A stretch of 64,000 nt of DNA from Neptunomonas marina (lineage in GTDB: Bacteria; Pseudomonadota; Gammaproteobacteria; Pseudomonadales; Balneatricaceae): contig NZ_SACQ01000004.1 of the NCBI RefSeq assembly GCF_004005935.1, positions 62,001-126,000 of the forward strand, given 5' to 3'. This document shows, piece after piece, positions 9,866-19,062 of the stretch (position 1 is the first letter of the stretch; each line of letters starts with the position of its first letter). The translations under genes and the position numbers were made by a program. Under the pieces are notes generated by a model. The model saw only the letters and a list, made by a program, of their open reading frames with translations. It did no database searches and was not told the DNA's origin.

Positions 9866-10222
9866 ATGACATTAAGCGAATATAAGGCCCAACTCGCTAG
9901 CAAAGAAGGCGTTGCATTCGAAGCAACGATGCAAGTGATCGCAGAGCACTTTACTTATCAACCAACGACTTTTAGCAATGGACTGAACGAAGATACCGTT
10001 GTTAATGCCGCAGGCACCAACGAAGGCTCTTGTAAGATCTTTGCGTTCGCAAAACTAGAAGGGCTGGATAAAGAGCAGACACTCGGCTGCTTTGGCGGGT
10101 TTTATCGTGATGTCCTAGCGACACCGCAAGGCACTGATCATGGCAACATTCGCGCTTTTATGAAGCACGGCTGGGACGGTATTTCGTTTGAAGGTGAAGC
10201 ACTTACTCGCAAAGGCGAGTAA
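9866..10222 (+). CDS. HopJ-family protein
   Basis: The 118-residue protein matches the HopJ family, named after a Pseudomonas type III effector but widespread in non-pathogens that lack such secretion. Recognisable stretches are VIAEHFTYQPTTFSNG near the start and LGCFGGFYRDVLATP near the middle. No signal peptide or membrane span is seen and no type III secretion genes are nearby, so a housekeeping cytoplasmic role is more likely than export. An AAGGTAAC ribosome site precedes the ATG. It lies after the aap operon, separated by a hairpin, and converges on the SulP gene. Confidence 0.85.
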   Translation: MTLSEYKAQLASKEGVAFEATMQVIAEHFTYQPTTFSNGLNEDTVVNAAGTNEGSCKIFAFAKLEGLDKEQTLGCFGGFYRDVLATPQGTDHGNIRAFMKHGWDGISFEGEALTRKGE

Positions 10223-10226
10223 GTGC
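10199..10226. terminator. Hairpin overlapping the hopJ stop, between convergent genes
   Basis: A perfect 12-bp stem (GCACTTACTCGC with GCGAGTAAGTGC) and a 4-base loop overlap the HopJ-family stop codon, and a second shorter hairpin (CCAGCT/AGCTGG) follows. This fits transcription end for one or both convergent genes. No T run follows on either strand. Confidence 0.45.
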
Positions 10227-10239
10227 CTCTACGGCCAGC

Positions 10240-11799
10240 TTAAGCGAGCTGGTCGTCTGCTACTTTGTATTTCGGATCTTCGATCAAGTTAACCTCAACC
10301 AAACTACCCGCTTTATCTAGCAAGCTCACACACTCAGAGCTGAGATGGCGCAAGTGCAACGTTTTACCCGCAGCAACATAACGCTCCGCAACGGCATCAA
10401 TGGCCTCAATCCCTGAATGATCCATCACGCGAGAGTCTTTAAAGTCGATGATGACATCATCAGGATCGCCTTTGGCATTAAAGTTATCACGAAAGCTCTG
10501 AGCTGATGCGAAGAACAGAGGGCCATGAGCAAGATAAACCTTTGTTTTACCATCATTCTCAAGCCATGTTTCAAACTCAACATGCTTCGCATGTTTCCAC
10601 GCGAACATCAACGCCGACAGAATAACACCGACAACCACAGCAATGGCCAAGTCTGTTGCCACGGTAACAACCGTCACCGTGAACACAACGAACAGATCTT
10701 GCTTAGGCACTTTACCCCACAGGCGGAAACTCGCCCATTCGAACGTTGCGATCACCACGATAAACATGACACCCACCAGCGCAGCAACAGGAATCATCTC
10801 GATCAACGAAGCGCCAACCAGAATAAAGACAAGCAAAAACAGCGCCGCTGAGATACCTGAGGCTCGACCACGCCCACCCGAGTTAATATTGATCATACTT
10901 TGACCAATCATGGCACAACCGCCCATACCACCAAAGAAGCCTGTAACGATATTCGCCACACCTTGGCCCACACACTCTTTGTTGCCTCGACCACGTGTTT
11001 CAGTCACTTCATCGATCAGCGTCAACGTCAGTAGCGACTCAATCAGACCGATTGCTGCCAAAATCACCGCATAAGGGAAGATAACACTCAACGTTTCCCA
11101 GTTAATCGGTACCATTGGAATACCGAACTCAGGCAAACCGCCCGCAATAGTGGCCGCAGGGTTGCCTGTCATGTCCGCTAAAACGTCTTGTACAGTACGC
11201 GCATCAAGGTCTAAGAAAACAACTAACAGCGTTACTGTGACTATCGCTGCCAGCGATGAAGGAATCGCGCGGGTAAATTTAGGCAAGAAGTGGATAATCG
11301 CCATCGTCAGCGCCACTAGCCCCAACATCATGGCCATTTGGCCACCCTGCAACCACTGCAGCACGCCATTGTCGTCCGCAAACTGGAACTGCTTCATCTG
11401 CGCAAGGAAAATGACGATCGCCAAACCGTTTACAAAGCCTAACATCACAGGATGGGGCACCATGCGGATAAACTTACCCAGCCGGAAAATACCCGCAAGT
11501 ACCTGCAAAATCCCCATCAACACGACGGTAGCAAACAGATACTCCACACCATGCTGTGCGACCAGGCTTACCATAACAACCGCCAGCGCACCTGTGGCCC
11601 CGGAGATCATCCCCGGACGTCCGCCGATTGCTGCTGTGATTAAGCCCACCATAAATGCCGCATAGAGACCGACTAAAGGCTCCACCCCTGCAACAAAAGC
11701 AAATGCGACAGCCTCGGGCACCAACGCCAAAGCTACCGTTAAGCCAGAGAGCAGATCGTTCTTCATACTTTGCGTTTTTGAAGCAAGTAACTGAAACAT
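10240..11799 (-). CDS. SulP-family inorganic anion transporter with STAS domain
   Basis: This inner-membrane SLC26/SulP carrier is for sulfate, bicarbonate or a related anion. The 519 residues hold a long multi-span transport domain with the family signature region ([20 protein letters not shown], near residue 29). A C-terminal cytoplasmic STAS domain (about 420-505) contains [21 protein letters not shown] choose the ATG at 11799, which follows GGGGA, over the TTG one codon earlier. It stands alone, convergent with the HopJ-family gene. The substrate cannot be read from sequence; no carbonic anhydrase or cys genes are adjacent. Confidence 0.9.
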   Translation of the reverse strand: MFQLLASKTQSMKNDLLSGLTVALALVPEAVAFAFVAGVEPLVGLYAAFMVGLITAAIGGRPGMISGATGALAVVMVSLVAQHGVEYLFATVVLMGILQVLAGIFRLGKFIRMVPHPVMLGFVNGLAIVIFLAQMKQFQFADDNGVLQWLQGGQMAMMLGLVALTMAIIHFLPKFTRAIPSSLAAIVTVTLLVVFLDLDARTVQDVLADMTGNPAATIAGGLPEFGIPMVPINWETLSVIFPYAVILAAIGLIESLLTLTLIDEVTETRGRGNKECVGQGVANIVTGFFGGMGGCAMIGQSMININSGGRGRASGISAALFLLVFILVGASLIEMIPVAALVGVMFIVVIATFEWASFRLWGKVPKQDLFVVFTVTVVTVATDLAIAVVVGVILSALMFAWKHAKHVEFETWLENDGKTKVYLAHGPLFFASAQSFRDNFNAKGDPDDVIIDFKDSRVMDHSGIEAIDAVAERYVAAGKTLHLRHLSSECVSLLDKAGSLVEVNLIEDPKYKVADDQLA

Positions 11800-11891
11800 C
11801 AAAATCCCCGTAGGACGAAAATTAAAAGAAGTGATTAAAAAAGCGCCAGATTCTACCAGAGCAGGCTGCTACTGTCAGGCGATTGTGGCAA

Positions 11892-12944
11892 TTACCAAAG
11901 GGCTAATTGCTGTGGCTGGTCCTCAGTATCACCAAGACGATAGCCAATACCGAGGAGTCGAACCGCTTTACCATTTCCGCGGCTGTGGCCCTCTCGCATG
12001 AGGGCCTCGAAAAGCGCTGCGCTGACCGTTTTAGCTTGCTGCTCAACGGTAGTTTGAGAAAAATCAGCAAACTTCACTTTCACCAAAGCCCCTTGTATAC
12101 GCTTAGCGCCTTTAAGTGCGTCAAAACGACGTGCCAAATCATCCAACAGAGACGGCAGTTGCGCCAAACACAGCTCTACTGCATCAAAGTCCTCAGCGTA
12201 AGTTCGCTCGACGCTAACAGACTTCCTGCGCCGCTCCACTTGCACGGGACGCTCGTCAATGCCTTGGCTTAAGCGATAGAGCCGCTCACCAAAGACACCA
12301 AACTTGTCTACTAACTCGGTTAAAGGCCGCTGCAATACATCATGACACGTCACTATCCCAGCTTGGGCAAGCTTAGCTGCCGTCTTTTTCCCAACGCCAT
12401 GCAGCTTAGCCACAGGTAAAACCTCCACAAATGACGCAACGTCTTGCGGAGCGATCACGAACAAGCCATCCGGCTTATCCCAATCGCTGGCGATTTTGGC
12501 AAGAAACTTATTCGGAGCAACACCCGCAGAGATCGTAATCCCCACCTCTTCTTTGACACGACGGCGCAGGTACTCAGCAATTCGCGTTGCACTGCCGTTA
12601 AACATCTGGCTCTCGCTCACGTCTAGATACGCCTCATCTAAGGATAGCGGCTCGATTAGATCGGTGACCTCGCGATAGATCGCCATAATCTGCTGCGAGA
12701 CTGTTCGGTACTTTTCCATATTACCGCGCATAACCGTCAAAGCGGGGCAGCGCTTAAGCGCCTGAGCGGTGGACATCGCTGAGTGGATGCCAAAACGCCG
12801 TGCCTCATAGTTACAGGTCGCGATGACGCCGCGCCGATCCGCCGCACCGCCAATCGCAAGCGGAATATCACGCAGCGCAGGATTGTCGCGCATCTCTACA
12901 GCGGCATAGAAACAATCGCAATCGCAGTGGATAACTTTACGCAT
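11892..12944 (-). CDS. dinB: DNA polymerase IV (Y-family, translesion)
   Basis: Error-prone polymerase that copies past damaged bases. The 350 residues have the palm motif DCDCFYAAVE with the first metal-binding Asp, and SLDEAYLDVS with the catalytic Asp-Glu pair near 103. The helix-hairpin-helix stretch PVAKLHGVGKKTAAKLA and the little-finger domain follow. The C-terminus QQLALW fits a beta-clamp binding peptide. No clear LexA box (CTGT-N8-ACAG) is visible just upstream, so SOS control is not supported by what I see. It is divergent from pheA. Confidence 0.95.
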   Translation of the reverse strand: MRKVIHCDCDCFYAAVEMRDNPALRDIPLAIGGAADRRGVIATCNYEARRFGIHSAMSTAQALKRCPALTVMRGNMEKYRTVSQQIMAIYREVTDLIEPLSLDEAYLDVSESQMFNGSATRIAEYLRRRVKEEVGITISAGVAPNKFLAKIASDWDKPDGLFVIAPQDVASFVEVLPVAKLHGVGKKTAAKLAQAGIVTCHDVLQRPLTELVDKFGVFGERLYRLSQGIDERPVQVERRRKSVSVERTYAEDFDAVELCLAQLPSLLDDLARRFDALKGAKRIQGALVKVKFADFSQTTVEQQAKTVSAALFEALMREGHSRGNGKAVRLLGIGYRLGDTEDQPQQLALW

Positions 12945-13055
12945 CTCGCAACCATAAACAGCTCTGGAATAACATAAGTGGCGACTTCTCCCCTATTAAC
13001 GACCTGTGACATAATATGGCACCGGAATTAATCACCCAATGGAATCTATCTCATC

Positions 13056-13919
13056 ATGAGCAAAAACATTATTGCCTATCAAGGCTCACAAGGCGCGTAC
13101 TCGCATCTCTCCTGCCGACACGTATACCCGGAGATGGAGGCATTTGCCTGTGAGAGCTTTAGTGCGGCAATGCTCATGGTTGAACGCGGTGAGGCAGAAT
13201 TAGCCATGATTCCACTCGAAAACTCCACCGCGGGCCGTGTGGAAGAGATTTACCGCTTAATGCCGAAAACGCGCTTACACATTATCAATGAGCACTTCGA
13301 GCCGGTAAACCACTGCCTACTTGCGCCAAAAGGCACAAAACTTGAAGACATCAAAACGGTTTCCTCACACCCCCAAGCGCTGGCCCAATGCGATAACAAC
13401 CTCAAACAGCTAGGCATCCAACCTATTGCAGCGCTTGACACTGCAGGCGCGGCGGAAGATCTCGTGAACAACCCGCAACCTCATCATGCAGCTATTGCAT
13501 CTAGCCTAGCGGCGGAACTGTACGACTTAGAAGTGCTGCGCGATAATTTCCAAGACGTTGATGGCAATACCACTCGGTTTATGATTCTAGCGAAAGAAGG
13601 TGTGGTTCCCACACTGGTGCCGGGCGTCACATTTATCACCACGATTATGTTCTCAGTGCGCAATATTCCCGCTGCACTCTACAAAGCACTGGGTGGGTTC
13701 TCCACAAATGGAATCAACATGGTTAAGCTAGAGAGCTATATGGCTTCCGATACGATGCAAGTATCCAGTTTTCACCTTGACATACTAGGACACCCACACC
13801 AAAAATCGATGCAATATGCGCTTCAAGAGCTCGACTTCTTCGCTAAAGAAGTACGCATTATTGGTACGTATCCTGGGCACCCTTTCCGCTTCGAGAAAGA
13901 CAAAATCAACGATATTTAA
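13056..13919 (+). CDS. pheA: Prephenate dehydratase (monofunctional) with ACT domain
   Basis: Converts prephenate to phenylpyruvate in phenylalanine synthesis. The 287-residue protein lacks the chorismate mutase domain of the fused P-protein. The catalytic domain (about 1-180) includes IPLENSTAGRVEEIY and the NTTRFMIL motif with the key Thr. A C-terminal ACT domain (about 195-275) carries NIPAALYKALGGFSTNGIN, which gives feedback control by phenylalanine. The ATG follows ATCTCATC, a weak ribosome site. A TATAAT-like CATAAT lies at 13010. No aro or tyr genes are beside it. No leader peptide rich in Phe codons is seen. Confidence 0.93.
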   Translation: MSKNIIAYQGSQGAYSHLSCRHVYPEMEAFACESFSAAMLMVERGEAELAMIPLENSTAGRVEEIYRLMPKTRLHIINEHFEPVNHCLLAPKGTKLEDIKTVSSHPQALAQCDNNLKQLGIQPIAALDTAGAAEDLVNNPQPHHAAIASSLAAELYDLEVLRDNFQDVDGNTTRFMILAKEGVVPTLVPGVTFITTIMFSVRNIPAALYKALGGFSTNGINMVKLESYMASDTMQVSSFHLDILGHPHQKSMQYALQELDFFAKEVRIIGTYPGHPFRFEKDKINDI

Positions 13920-13927
13920 TGCATTGC

Positions 13928-13944
13928 AGCATTTTAAAAATGCT
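13928..13944 (+). terminator. AT-rich hairpin after pheA
   Basis: A perfect inverted repeat (AGCATTTT-A-AAAATGCT) starts 8 bases after the pheA stop and is followed by CAATTTTAG. It may be a weak terminator for pheA. Confidence 0.4.
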
Positions 13945-13982
13945 CAATTTTAGTGCAGCCAAAAGACTATACAAAAGTATTA

Positions 13983-13997
13983 TTGTGCACTGCACAA
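13983..13997. promoter_or_regulatory. Perfect palindrome TTGTGCA-C-TGCACAA
   Basis: A 7-1-7 perfect inverted repeat lies in the gap between pheA and tRNA-Thr, just before the stretch proposed as a small RNA. It is the right size for a dimeric repressor or activator site. TTGTGC at its left half could double as a -35, with GATAGT 17 bases on as a weak -10. The binding protein is unknown. Confidence 0.35.
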
Positions 13998-14011
13998 AAA
14001 TACACGATAGT

Positions 14012-14135
14012 TAATCTCGATAGAAATTCATGTCGATCTTCTTCACGTGAGCTGTTTCTATCACATCCCTACTTTTCAACTCTGGCTGTTTTCCGAGTTG
14101 GTTTTTTAGCCCCTGATTCTTCAGGGGCTTTTTTA
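14012..14135 (+). ncRNA. Putative small RNA ending in a strong terminator
   Basis: Between pheA and tRNA-Thr there is no convincing coding frame, yet the stretch ends in a textbook intrinsic terminator (14108-14135). pheA has its own hairpin, so the terminator suggests a separate short transcript. Two further short inverted repeats lie upstream of it: GTGA...TCAC at about 14047-14065, and CAACTC with GAGTTG at about 14078-14101. A palindrome sits at the likely promoter. The 5' end is a guess. It could instead be a long pheA 3' end. Confidence 0.3.
14108..14135 (+). terminator. Intrinsic terminator before tRNA-Thr
   Basis: A 9-bp stem (AGCCCCTGA with TCAGGGGCT) and 4-base loop are followed directly by six Ts. 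It is a strong rho-independent terminator on the plus strand. Confidence 0.8.
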
Positions 14136-14248
14136 TTGGGCTTCGCAACCCAGCAATACACGCCCTACAACGACTAAAAATATTTTTAATTTCGGGGTTG
14201 CGCTTTTAAAAAAGCACTATTATCATACGCCCCACTTCAACACGATGT

Positions 14249-14324
<76 letters not shown>

Positions 14325-14445
14325 CTCCCCTCTCAAAAGCACTTTATATTCTTAATTGGTTTGATTTTTATATAAAGTTACGCTTCAGTAGTACTTACTT
14401 ATTTAACAAGTTATTATTTGGATGTTTTATTAAGGATGATAAACC

Positions 14446-14868
14446 ATGCATAAGATCGATGAATCAATCCCTCTGCAATTACTGAGAGCTCGTGAAGCAA
14501 CCCTCTCTTTTTTTCGCCCCTTGCTGTCTGAAAATGCTGTCACTGAACAGCAATGGCGAGTTTTTCATGCCCTTTACACCAATGGCGAGATGGAATCCAA
14601 GCAACTGGCAAAAGCTTGCTGCATCCTGAGTCCTAGCCTTACCGGCATCATTCAGCGCATGGAACAGCAAGAGCTCATACAGCGCCGCAAATCAGATGAA
14701 GACCAACGCCGCAGCCTACTAACGCTAACCGACAAAGCGAGGCTCATGTATGAAGAGATTAGCCCCAAGCTTGCCGAGCAGAACGAAGAGCTAACTAAGC
14801 GCATCAGCGCCGACAAACTCAAGCAGCTCAACCGCCTATTAAACGAGTTAAGCGGCTTAACGCCATAG
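14446..14868 (+). CDS. MarR-family regulator, HpaR-like
   Basis: The 140-residue winged-helix repressor resembles HpaR, which controls homoprotocatechuate breakdown. The DNA-binding region includes VTEQQWRVFHALYTNG, the recognition helix around LSPSLTGIIQRMEQQELI, and the wing RRKSDEDQRRSLLTLT. An AAGGAT ribosome site precedes the ATG. No hpa catabolic genes lie nearby: the next gene is a PPK2-type kinase 69 bases on in the same direction. The target genes are therefore unknown, and autoregulation is likely by family habit. Confidence 0.85.
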   Translation: MHKIDESIPLQLLRAREATLSFFRPLLSENAVTEQQWRVFHALYTNGEMESKQLAKACCILSPSLTGIIQRMEQQELIQRRKSDEDQRRSLLTLTDKARLMYEEISPKLAEQNEELTKRISADKLKQLNRLLNELSGLTP

Positions 14869-14937
14869 CTCAATACGACTTTTACGATGCTTAGCTGCTA
14901 TTATCGAAGCCATATTTGAATCAGCAGGGGAGCAACA

Positions 14938-15771
14938 ATGGAAACACCCAGCAAGATTAAGCTGCAAAAAGACAGCCCACAGCTTGATCAACTGAACTTT
15001 TCCGATGCCTTTATCGAGAGCAAAGCGAAGTATCAGAAGCAGCTCAAGAAGTGGCAGGTGCGCTTACTGCAGATACAACAAGCTTATTACCACCAAGACA
15101 GGCGGGCGATTCTCGTCTTTGAAGGGTGGGATGCCAGCGGTAAAGGCGGTGCAATACGGCGTTTAACCGAAAAGCTAGACCCGCGTGGTTATACCGTACA
15201 CCCTATCGGCGCGCCAAGCCCTGAAGAGCAAAGCAAACACTACTTACATCGTTTTCAAGCACGGCTACCAAGCGCGGGAAGTATCGCCATATTTGATCGC
15301 TCTTGGTATGGCCGCGTGCTGGTTGAACGTGTTGAAGAGTTCGCGAGCGACTCGCAATGGCAGCGCGCTTATCAAGAGATTAACGAATTTGAGCGCATGC
15401 TAGCGGATGATGGAGCACGTATTGTGAAGATCTTTCTTCATATTACCCCGCAAGAACAGCTTAAACGCTTCGCAGAGCGCTTAGAGAATCCAATGAAACG
15501 CTGGAAGCTAACGGAAGAGGATATACGCAATCGCGGGCGCTGGGATGATTACGAAGCTGCCATTAACGACATGCTGCATTACACATCAACCAACAGCGCA
15601 CAATGGCACGCCATTGCAGGCGATCACAAATGGTATACGCGCATTGAAGTACTCAAGCACATCGTAAAAACGCTCGAGAAGGATGTTGATGTTGCACCAC
15701 CACCTATCGACCCTGATGTGCTCAAAGCAGCCCGCAAAGAGCTAGGTTTAACTTTACCTGAGGTGTCTTAG
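14938..15771 (+). CDS. Polyphosphate kinase 2 family protein
   Basis: PPK2 enzymes transfer phosphate between polyphosphate and nucleotides. The 277 residues show Walker A GWDASGKGGAIRR (about 62-74) and the lid/Walker B region FDRSWYGRVLVERVE (about 119-133). The stretch ENPMKRWKLTEEDIRNRGRW is a family landmark. GGGGAG lies 6 bases before the ATG. Whether it makes GTP/ATP from polyphosphate or phosphorylates AMP depends on subclass, which I cannot fix by eye. Its last four bases overlap the convergent DUF1653 gene. Confidence 0.92.
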   Translation: METPSKIKLQKDSPQLDQLNFSDAFIESKAKYQKQLKKWQVRLLQIQQAYYHQDRRAILVFEGWDASGKGGAIRRLTEKLDPRGYTVHPIGAPSPEEQSKHYLHRFQARLPSAGSIAIFDRSWYGRVLVERVEEFASDSQWQRAYQEINEFERMLADDGARIVKIFLHITPQEQLKRFAERLENPMKRWKLTEEDIRNRGRWDDYEAAINDMLHYTSTNSAQWHAIAGDHKWYTRIEVLKHIVKTLEKDVDVAPPPIDPDVLKAARKELGLTLPEVS

Positions 15772-16007
15772 GCTTCGCTTATTTTGGCAAAACGCGGCTG
15801 CTCAACACCCTCTATCACCACGTTGCTGTAAAACATTTCAAAAGGCCTTACCCATAGATCGCCCTCTCCGTAGAGCGGGCGATAAAGCACCATCCACTCC
15901 TCCGTTTCAGAGTGACGAACCAGATCAACGACTTCGTATTCGTTGCCTTTATAGTGGCGAAACTTTCCATTTACGAAGCTCGGTTTTGGTGTGAGTGGTT
16001 TATTCAT
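15768..16007 (-). CDS. DUF1653 domain protein
   Basis: A 79-residue protein that is nearly all DUF1653 domain, a small beta-rich fold of unknown role. Its hallmarks are GKFRHYKGNEYEVVDLVRHSETEEWMVLYRPLYG in sense, and LWVRPFEMF with the conserved RP. The start overlaps the stop of the upstream membrane protein by four bases (ATGA), so the two are translationally coupled. It is cytoplasmic with no membrane segment. Its function is unknown; small size and conservation suggest a binding or accessory role. Confidence 0.85.
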   Translation of the reverse strand: MNKPLTPKPSFVNGKFRHYKGNEYEVVDLVRHSETEEWMVLYRPLYGEGDLWVRPFEMFYSNVVIEGVEQPRFAKISEA

Positions 16008-16510
16008 AACTTAGCCTCCATCAAGCGGGTCAGTTGTACCTTGATCTTATCCAGCGACTCATCACCACTGTCTTCACGCCAGAACGCAGTCACCTGTATC
16101 GGCGTGGACTCCAATGCCACCACGTCGCGCGGTAACTCGGATAGCACCTGCTCAAGCACAGCAAGCTGCTCAGTTTTCAGTACTCGCTCACCAAGTTTCC
16201 AACTCCAATCGCTAGGCAGGCCCTCATTGGCAATGGAAGTGACCCGAAAAACCTGCCATGCCGGAAGCTCTTCCGCTAAGCGCCGCTCGATATTAGTACG
16301 CAGCAAGCGGTAACCTGGTACCGTTCTTGTTTCCTCATCCAACTCGCCTTGCGCCCGCGGTGCAGTTAAGCGGACCAACTGTACCTGAAAGCCCTCTTGG
16401 CGCGCTTTCATACGCAGCTTTGCCTGCTCTTTCTCGCGCCGTGTTGGCATCATCCACATAGCAGAGCCAATCAGCGATAGCACCACAAATACTATGATAA
16501 AGGTTTCCAT
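16004..16510 (-). CDS. Single-span membrane protein of unknown function
   Basis: Starting at the ATG at 16510 (AGAGG just upstream), the protein has 168 residues. An N-terminal membrane helix (TFIIVFVVLSLIGSAMWMM, about 3-21) is followed by a basic stretch (RREKEQAKLRMKARQ) and a soluble cytoplasmic domain of about 130 residues. A longer frame to 16594 would put unlikely residues before the helix. I recognise no domain. It forms an operon with the DUF1653 gene, overlapping it by four bases, and is divergent from the universal stress protein gene. Confidence 0.75.
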   Translation of the reverse strand: METFIIVFVVLSLIGSAMWMMPTRREKEQAKLRMKARQEGFQVQLVRLTAPRAQGELDEETRTVPGYRLLRTNIERRLAEELPAWQVFRVTSIANEGLPSDWSWKLGERVLKTEQLAVLEQVLSELPRDVVALESTPIQVTAFWREDSGDESLDKIKVQLTRLMEAKL

Positions 16511-16616
16511 TATGACCTCTGTCGGTCTATCACGCTTTCGTCGTGATAGGTTGTTTGTAACCCAATTGAGTGTGTTAAGCTGATAACACACCATCCATCA
16601 GAGAAGGATATTTCCA

Positions 16617-17060
16617 ATGGGCGTTTACTCTAAAATTCTGTTAGCCGTTGACCTATCTGAAGAGTCGGATCAATTAATCGAGAAGACCCGCACGATAGCA
16701 AAAAACAACCAAGCTCAGCTGACAGTGCTCCACGTAATCGAGCCGCTTAGCTTTGCCTATGGTGGCGACGTACCCATGGACCTTACCACTGTTCAAGAGC
16801 AGCTTGATGCGCACGCGCGCGAGAAGCTAGAGCTTTTTTCCCAGAAGTTAGCGTACCCAACAGAGTCTCTACAGGTCGTGACCGGCCATACTGAGTCCGA
16901 GATCCACCGCATCGCAAAAGAGAAGGAGTGTGACTTAATCGTGGTTGGTAGCCACGGGCGACACGGTCTTGCACTGCTGCTCGGATCAACCGCAAACTCT
17001 GTTCTGCACGGTGCTCCATGTGACGTGCTCGCTATTCGTGTTTACGAACCTGAAGAGTAA
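16617..17060 (+). CDS. Universal stress protein UspA family
   Basis: A 147-residue single-domain Usp, a cytoplasmic nucleotide-binding fold raised under starvation and stress. It begins YSKILLAVDLSEESD and ends with the ATP-binding type motif GSHGRHGLALLLGSTANSVL (about 117-136), so it probably binds ATP. An AAGGA ribosome site lies 9 bases before the ATG. It is a single gene, divergent from the membrane protein at 16510 and convergent with uup. Confidence 0.9.
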   Translation: MGVYSKILLAVDLSEESDQLIEKTRTIAKNNQAQLTVLHVIEPLSFAYGGDVPMDLTTVQEQLDAHAREKLELFSQKLAYPTESLQVVTGHTESEIHRIAKEKECDLIVVGSHGRHGLALLLGSTANSVLHGAPCDVLAIRVYEPEE

Positions 17061-17067
17061 CAAGGCA

Positions 17068-17101
17068 GGCAGGCCGTATTGTCATCCGCTCACGGCCTGC
17101 C
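17068..17101. terminator. Hairpin between usp and uup
   Basis: A 10-bp stem (GGCAGGCCGT with ACGGCCTGCC) and a 14-base loop lie 7 bases after the usp stop and 10 before the uup end. No T run follows. It probably serves the convergent pair. Confidence 0.45.
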
Positions 17102-17111
17102 GATTCGTCAG

Positions 17112-18995
17112 TTACATCGATTCTAATTCGACCCAGCGCTCCATCAACGCTTCTACTTTTTGCTCTTGTTCTGACAGTTGAGCTAACACCTCAGATACCA
17201 CACCATGATCTTGCTCGTAAAAGCCCGGTTCCGCTGTTTTCGCCTGCAACGCTTCTAGCGCAGCTTCAGCTTCTTCAAGCTGAGCAGGTAACGCATCAAG
17301 CTCACGCTGCAGCTTATAGCTCAACTTCTTCTTCGCTTCAGCAGGCTTCTCTTCCGTCGCTGACGCCGTTTTGCCAGATAACTTTTCGGTTGGCTTTTCC
17401 GCTGCTTTCACAACTGGACGCTGGCGCAGCCAGTCTTGATAGCCACCCACATAAGCACGCACACGCCCCTCCCCTTCAAATGCGAAGGTACTGGTCACGA
17501 CGTTATCCAAAAATGCACGGTCATGGCTAACGAGCAGCACGGTTCCTTCAAAGTTGAGCAGTATCTCTTCCAATAGCTCTAGCGTTTCAACATCTAGGTC
17601 GTTGGTTGGCTCATCAAGAATCAAAAGGTTAGCAGGCTGACTGAAAAGCTTAGCGAGTAACACACGGTTGCACTCACCACCAGAAAGCGCTTTAACCGGC
17701 GTACGGGCACGCTCTGGAGAGAAGAGAAAATCCTGCAGATAGCCGATAATATGGCGGCGCTGACCATTGATCTCGATGGACTCACGCCCCTCTGAGATAT
17801 TATCAATAATCGTTTTTTCTTCATCCAACTGCCCTCGCAGCTGATCAAAGTAGGCCGCTTCGAGCTTAGTACCGCGTGCCACACTGCCGCTATCGGGCTC
17901 CAACTGCCCCAAGATCAGCTTGAGTAGCGTACTCTTGCCAGCACCATTTGGGCCGATGAGACCAATACGGTCCCCCCGTTGAATGCGCGCAGAGAAATTA
18001 TGAATCACAGGCTGCCCAGCAAAGCTCACAGATGCGTTTTCAAGCTCAGCCACCAACTTACCTGACTTCTGCGCCTCTTCGAGGTTAAAGCTGGCTTTAC
18101 CTTGGCGGCCCAAGCGCTCCGAACGCTCCTTGCGCATCGCTTTAAGCGCTCGCACACGCCCTTCATTACGGGTTCGGCGAGCTTTAATGCCTTGACGAAT
18201 CCATACCTCTTCCTGCGCTAGGCGTTTATCAAAGAGTGCATTTTGGCGCTCTTCCTGCTCAAGCAGCACCTGTTTTTGCTCGGTGTAGGCTGAGTAATTG
18301 CCCGTAAACGAGGTCAGCACGCCACGGTCTAGCTCGATGATGCGGGTCGCTAGATGATCCACTAATGACCGGTCGTGGGAGATAAACAATAGGCCACCAC
18401 GGAACTCTTTTAACTGAGTTTCGAGCCATTCTATAGTCTCAATGTCGAGATGGTTAGTTGGCTCATCGAGGAGCAGAAGGTCAGGCTCTTGAACCAAGGC
18501 AGCACCCAATGCGGCACGACGACGCCAGCCTCCCGATAGCGACGACATCAGCACCTCACCATCGAGCTTGAGCTTCGTCAACACACGCTCAACACGCTGC
18601 TCTAGGTGCCAGCCGTCCACCGCTTCAAGTTGCTGCTGTAGGGATTCGAGCTTCGCTAAAGATGCGCTATCTGTTTGGCTAGCCAGCTCATCGTACTCGG
18701 CGCGCATCGCCACGACTTCAGATAAACCTGCCGCGACAACATCCCAGACGCGTCGCTCATCAGCAGCGGGCAGCGCCTGCGCTAGCTCAGCAACTCGGCA
18801 CCCTGGATCAATCCAGAGTTCACCGCTATCGAGGGCAACGTGGCCGTTGATCACCTTCAGCAGCGTTGATTTACCCGCGCCATTAAGGCCCACTAAACCA
18901 ATACGCTCCCCCGGCTCCACCAGCAGATCAACATCAGCAAGAAGGGGTCGGGCACCAAAAGCTACAGAAGCTTTATCAAGTCGAATCAACGGCAT
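17112..18995 (-). CDS. uup: ABC-F family ATPase Uup
   Basis: Soluble tandem ABC ATPase of the ABC-F group, which acts on ribosomes or DNA rather than in transport. The 627 residues contain two ABC cassettes, with Walker A GLNGAGKST and GPNGAGKST, signatures LSGGWRRR and LSGGECNR, and Walker B motifs ending LLDEPTNHLDI and ILDEPTNDLDV. A C-terminal charged coiled coil (about 545-625) is typical of Uup and binds branched DNA in E. coli. There are no membrane segments. It is transcribed alone. Confidence 0.94.
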   Translation of the reverse strand: MPLIRLDKASVAFGARPLLADVDLLVEPGERIGLVGLNGAGKSTLLKVINGHVALDSGELWIDPGCRVAELAQALPAADERRVWDVVAAGLSEVVAMRAEYDELASQTDSASLAKLESLQQQLEAVDGWHLEQRVERVLTKLKLDGEVLMSSLSGGWRRRAALGAALVQEPDLLLLDEPTNHLDIETIEWLETQLKEFRGGLLFISHDRSLVDHLATRIIELDRGVLTSFTGNYSAYTEQKQVLLEQEERQNALFDKRLAQEEVWIRQGIKARRTRNEGRVRALKAMRKERSERLGRQGKASFNLEEAQKSGKLVAELENASVSFAGQPVIHNFSARIQRGDRIGLIGPNGAGKSTLLKLILGQLEPDSGSVARGTKLEAAYFDQLRGQLDEEKTIIDNISEGRESIEINGQRRHIIGYLQDFLFSPERARTPVKALSGGECNRVLLAKLFSQPANLLILDEPTNDLDVETLELLEEILLNFEGTVLLVSHDRAFLDNVVTSTFAFEGEGRVRAYVGGYQDWLRQRPVVKAAEKPTEKLSGKTASATEEKPAEAKKKLSYKLQRELDALPAQLEEAEAALEALQAKTAEPGFYEQDHGVVSEVLAQLSEQEQKVEALMERWVELESM

Positions 18996-19062
18996 CGCTT
19001 TATCTCAGTCGTCACAAAAGTCGCGCTATTCTAGCCCAAAGCCCTCTATGCGAACAGGCACG

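Noticed and set aside
9866..10222. Type III secretion effector (HopJ)
   Set aside because: No secretion genes are nearby; the family is common in free-living bacteria.
13953..14177. 74-residue frame between pheA and tRNA-Thr
   Set aside because: It runs through the intrinsic terminator at 14108-14135 and has no ribosome site or family.
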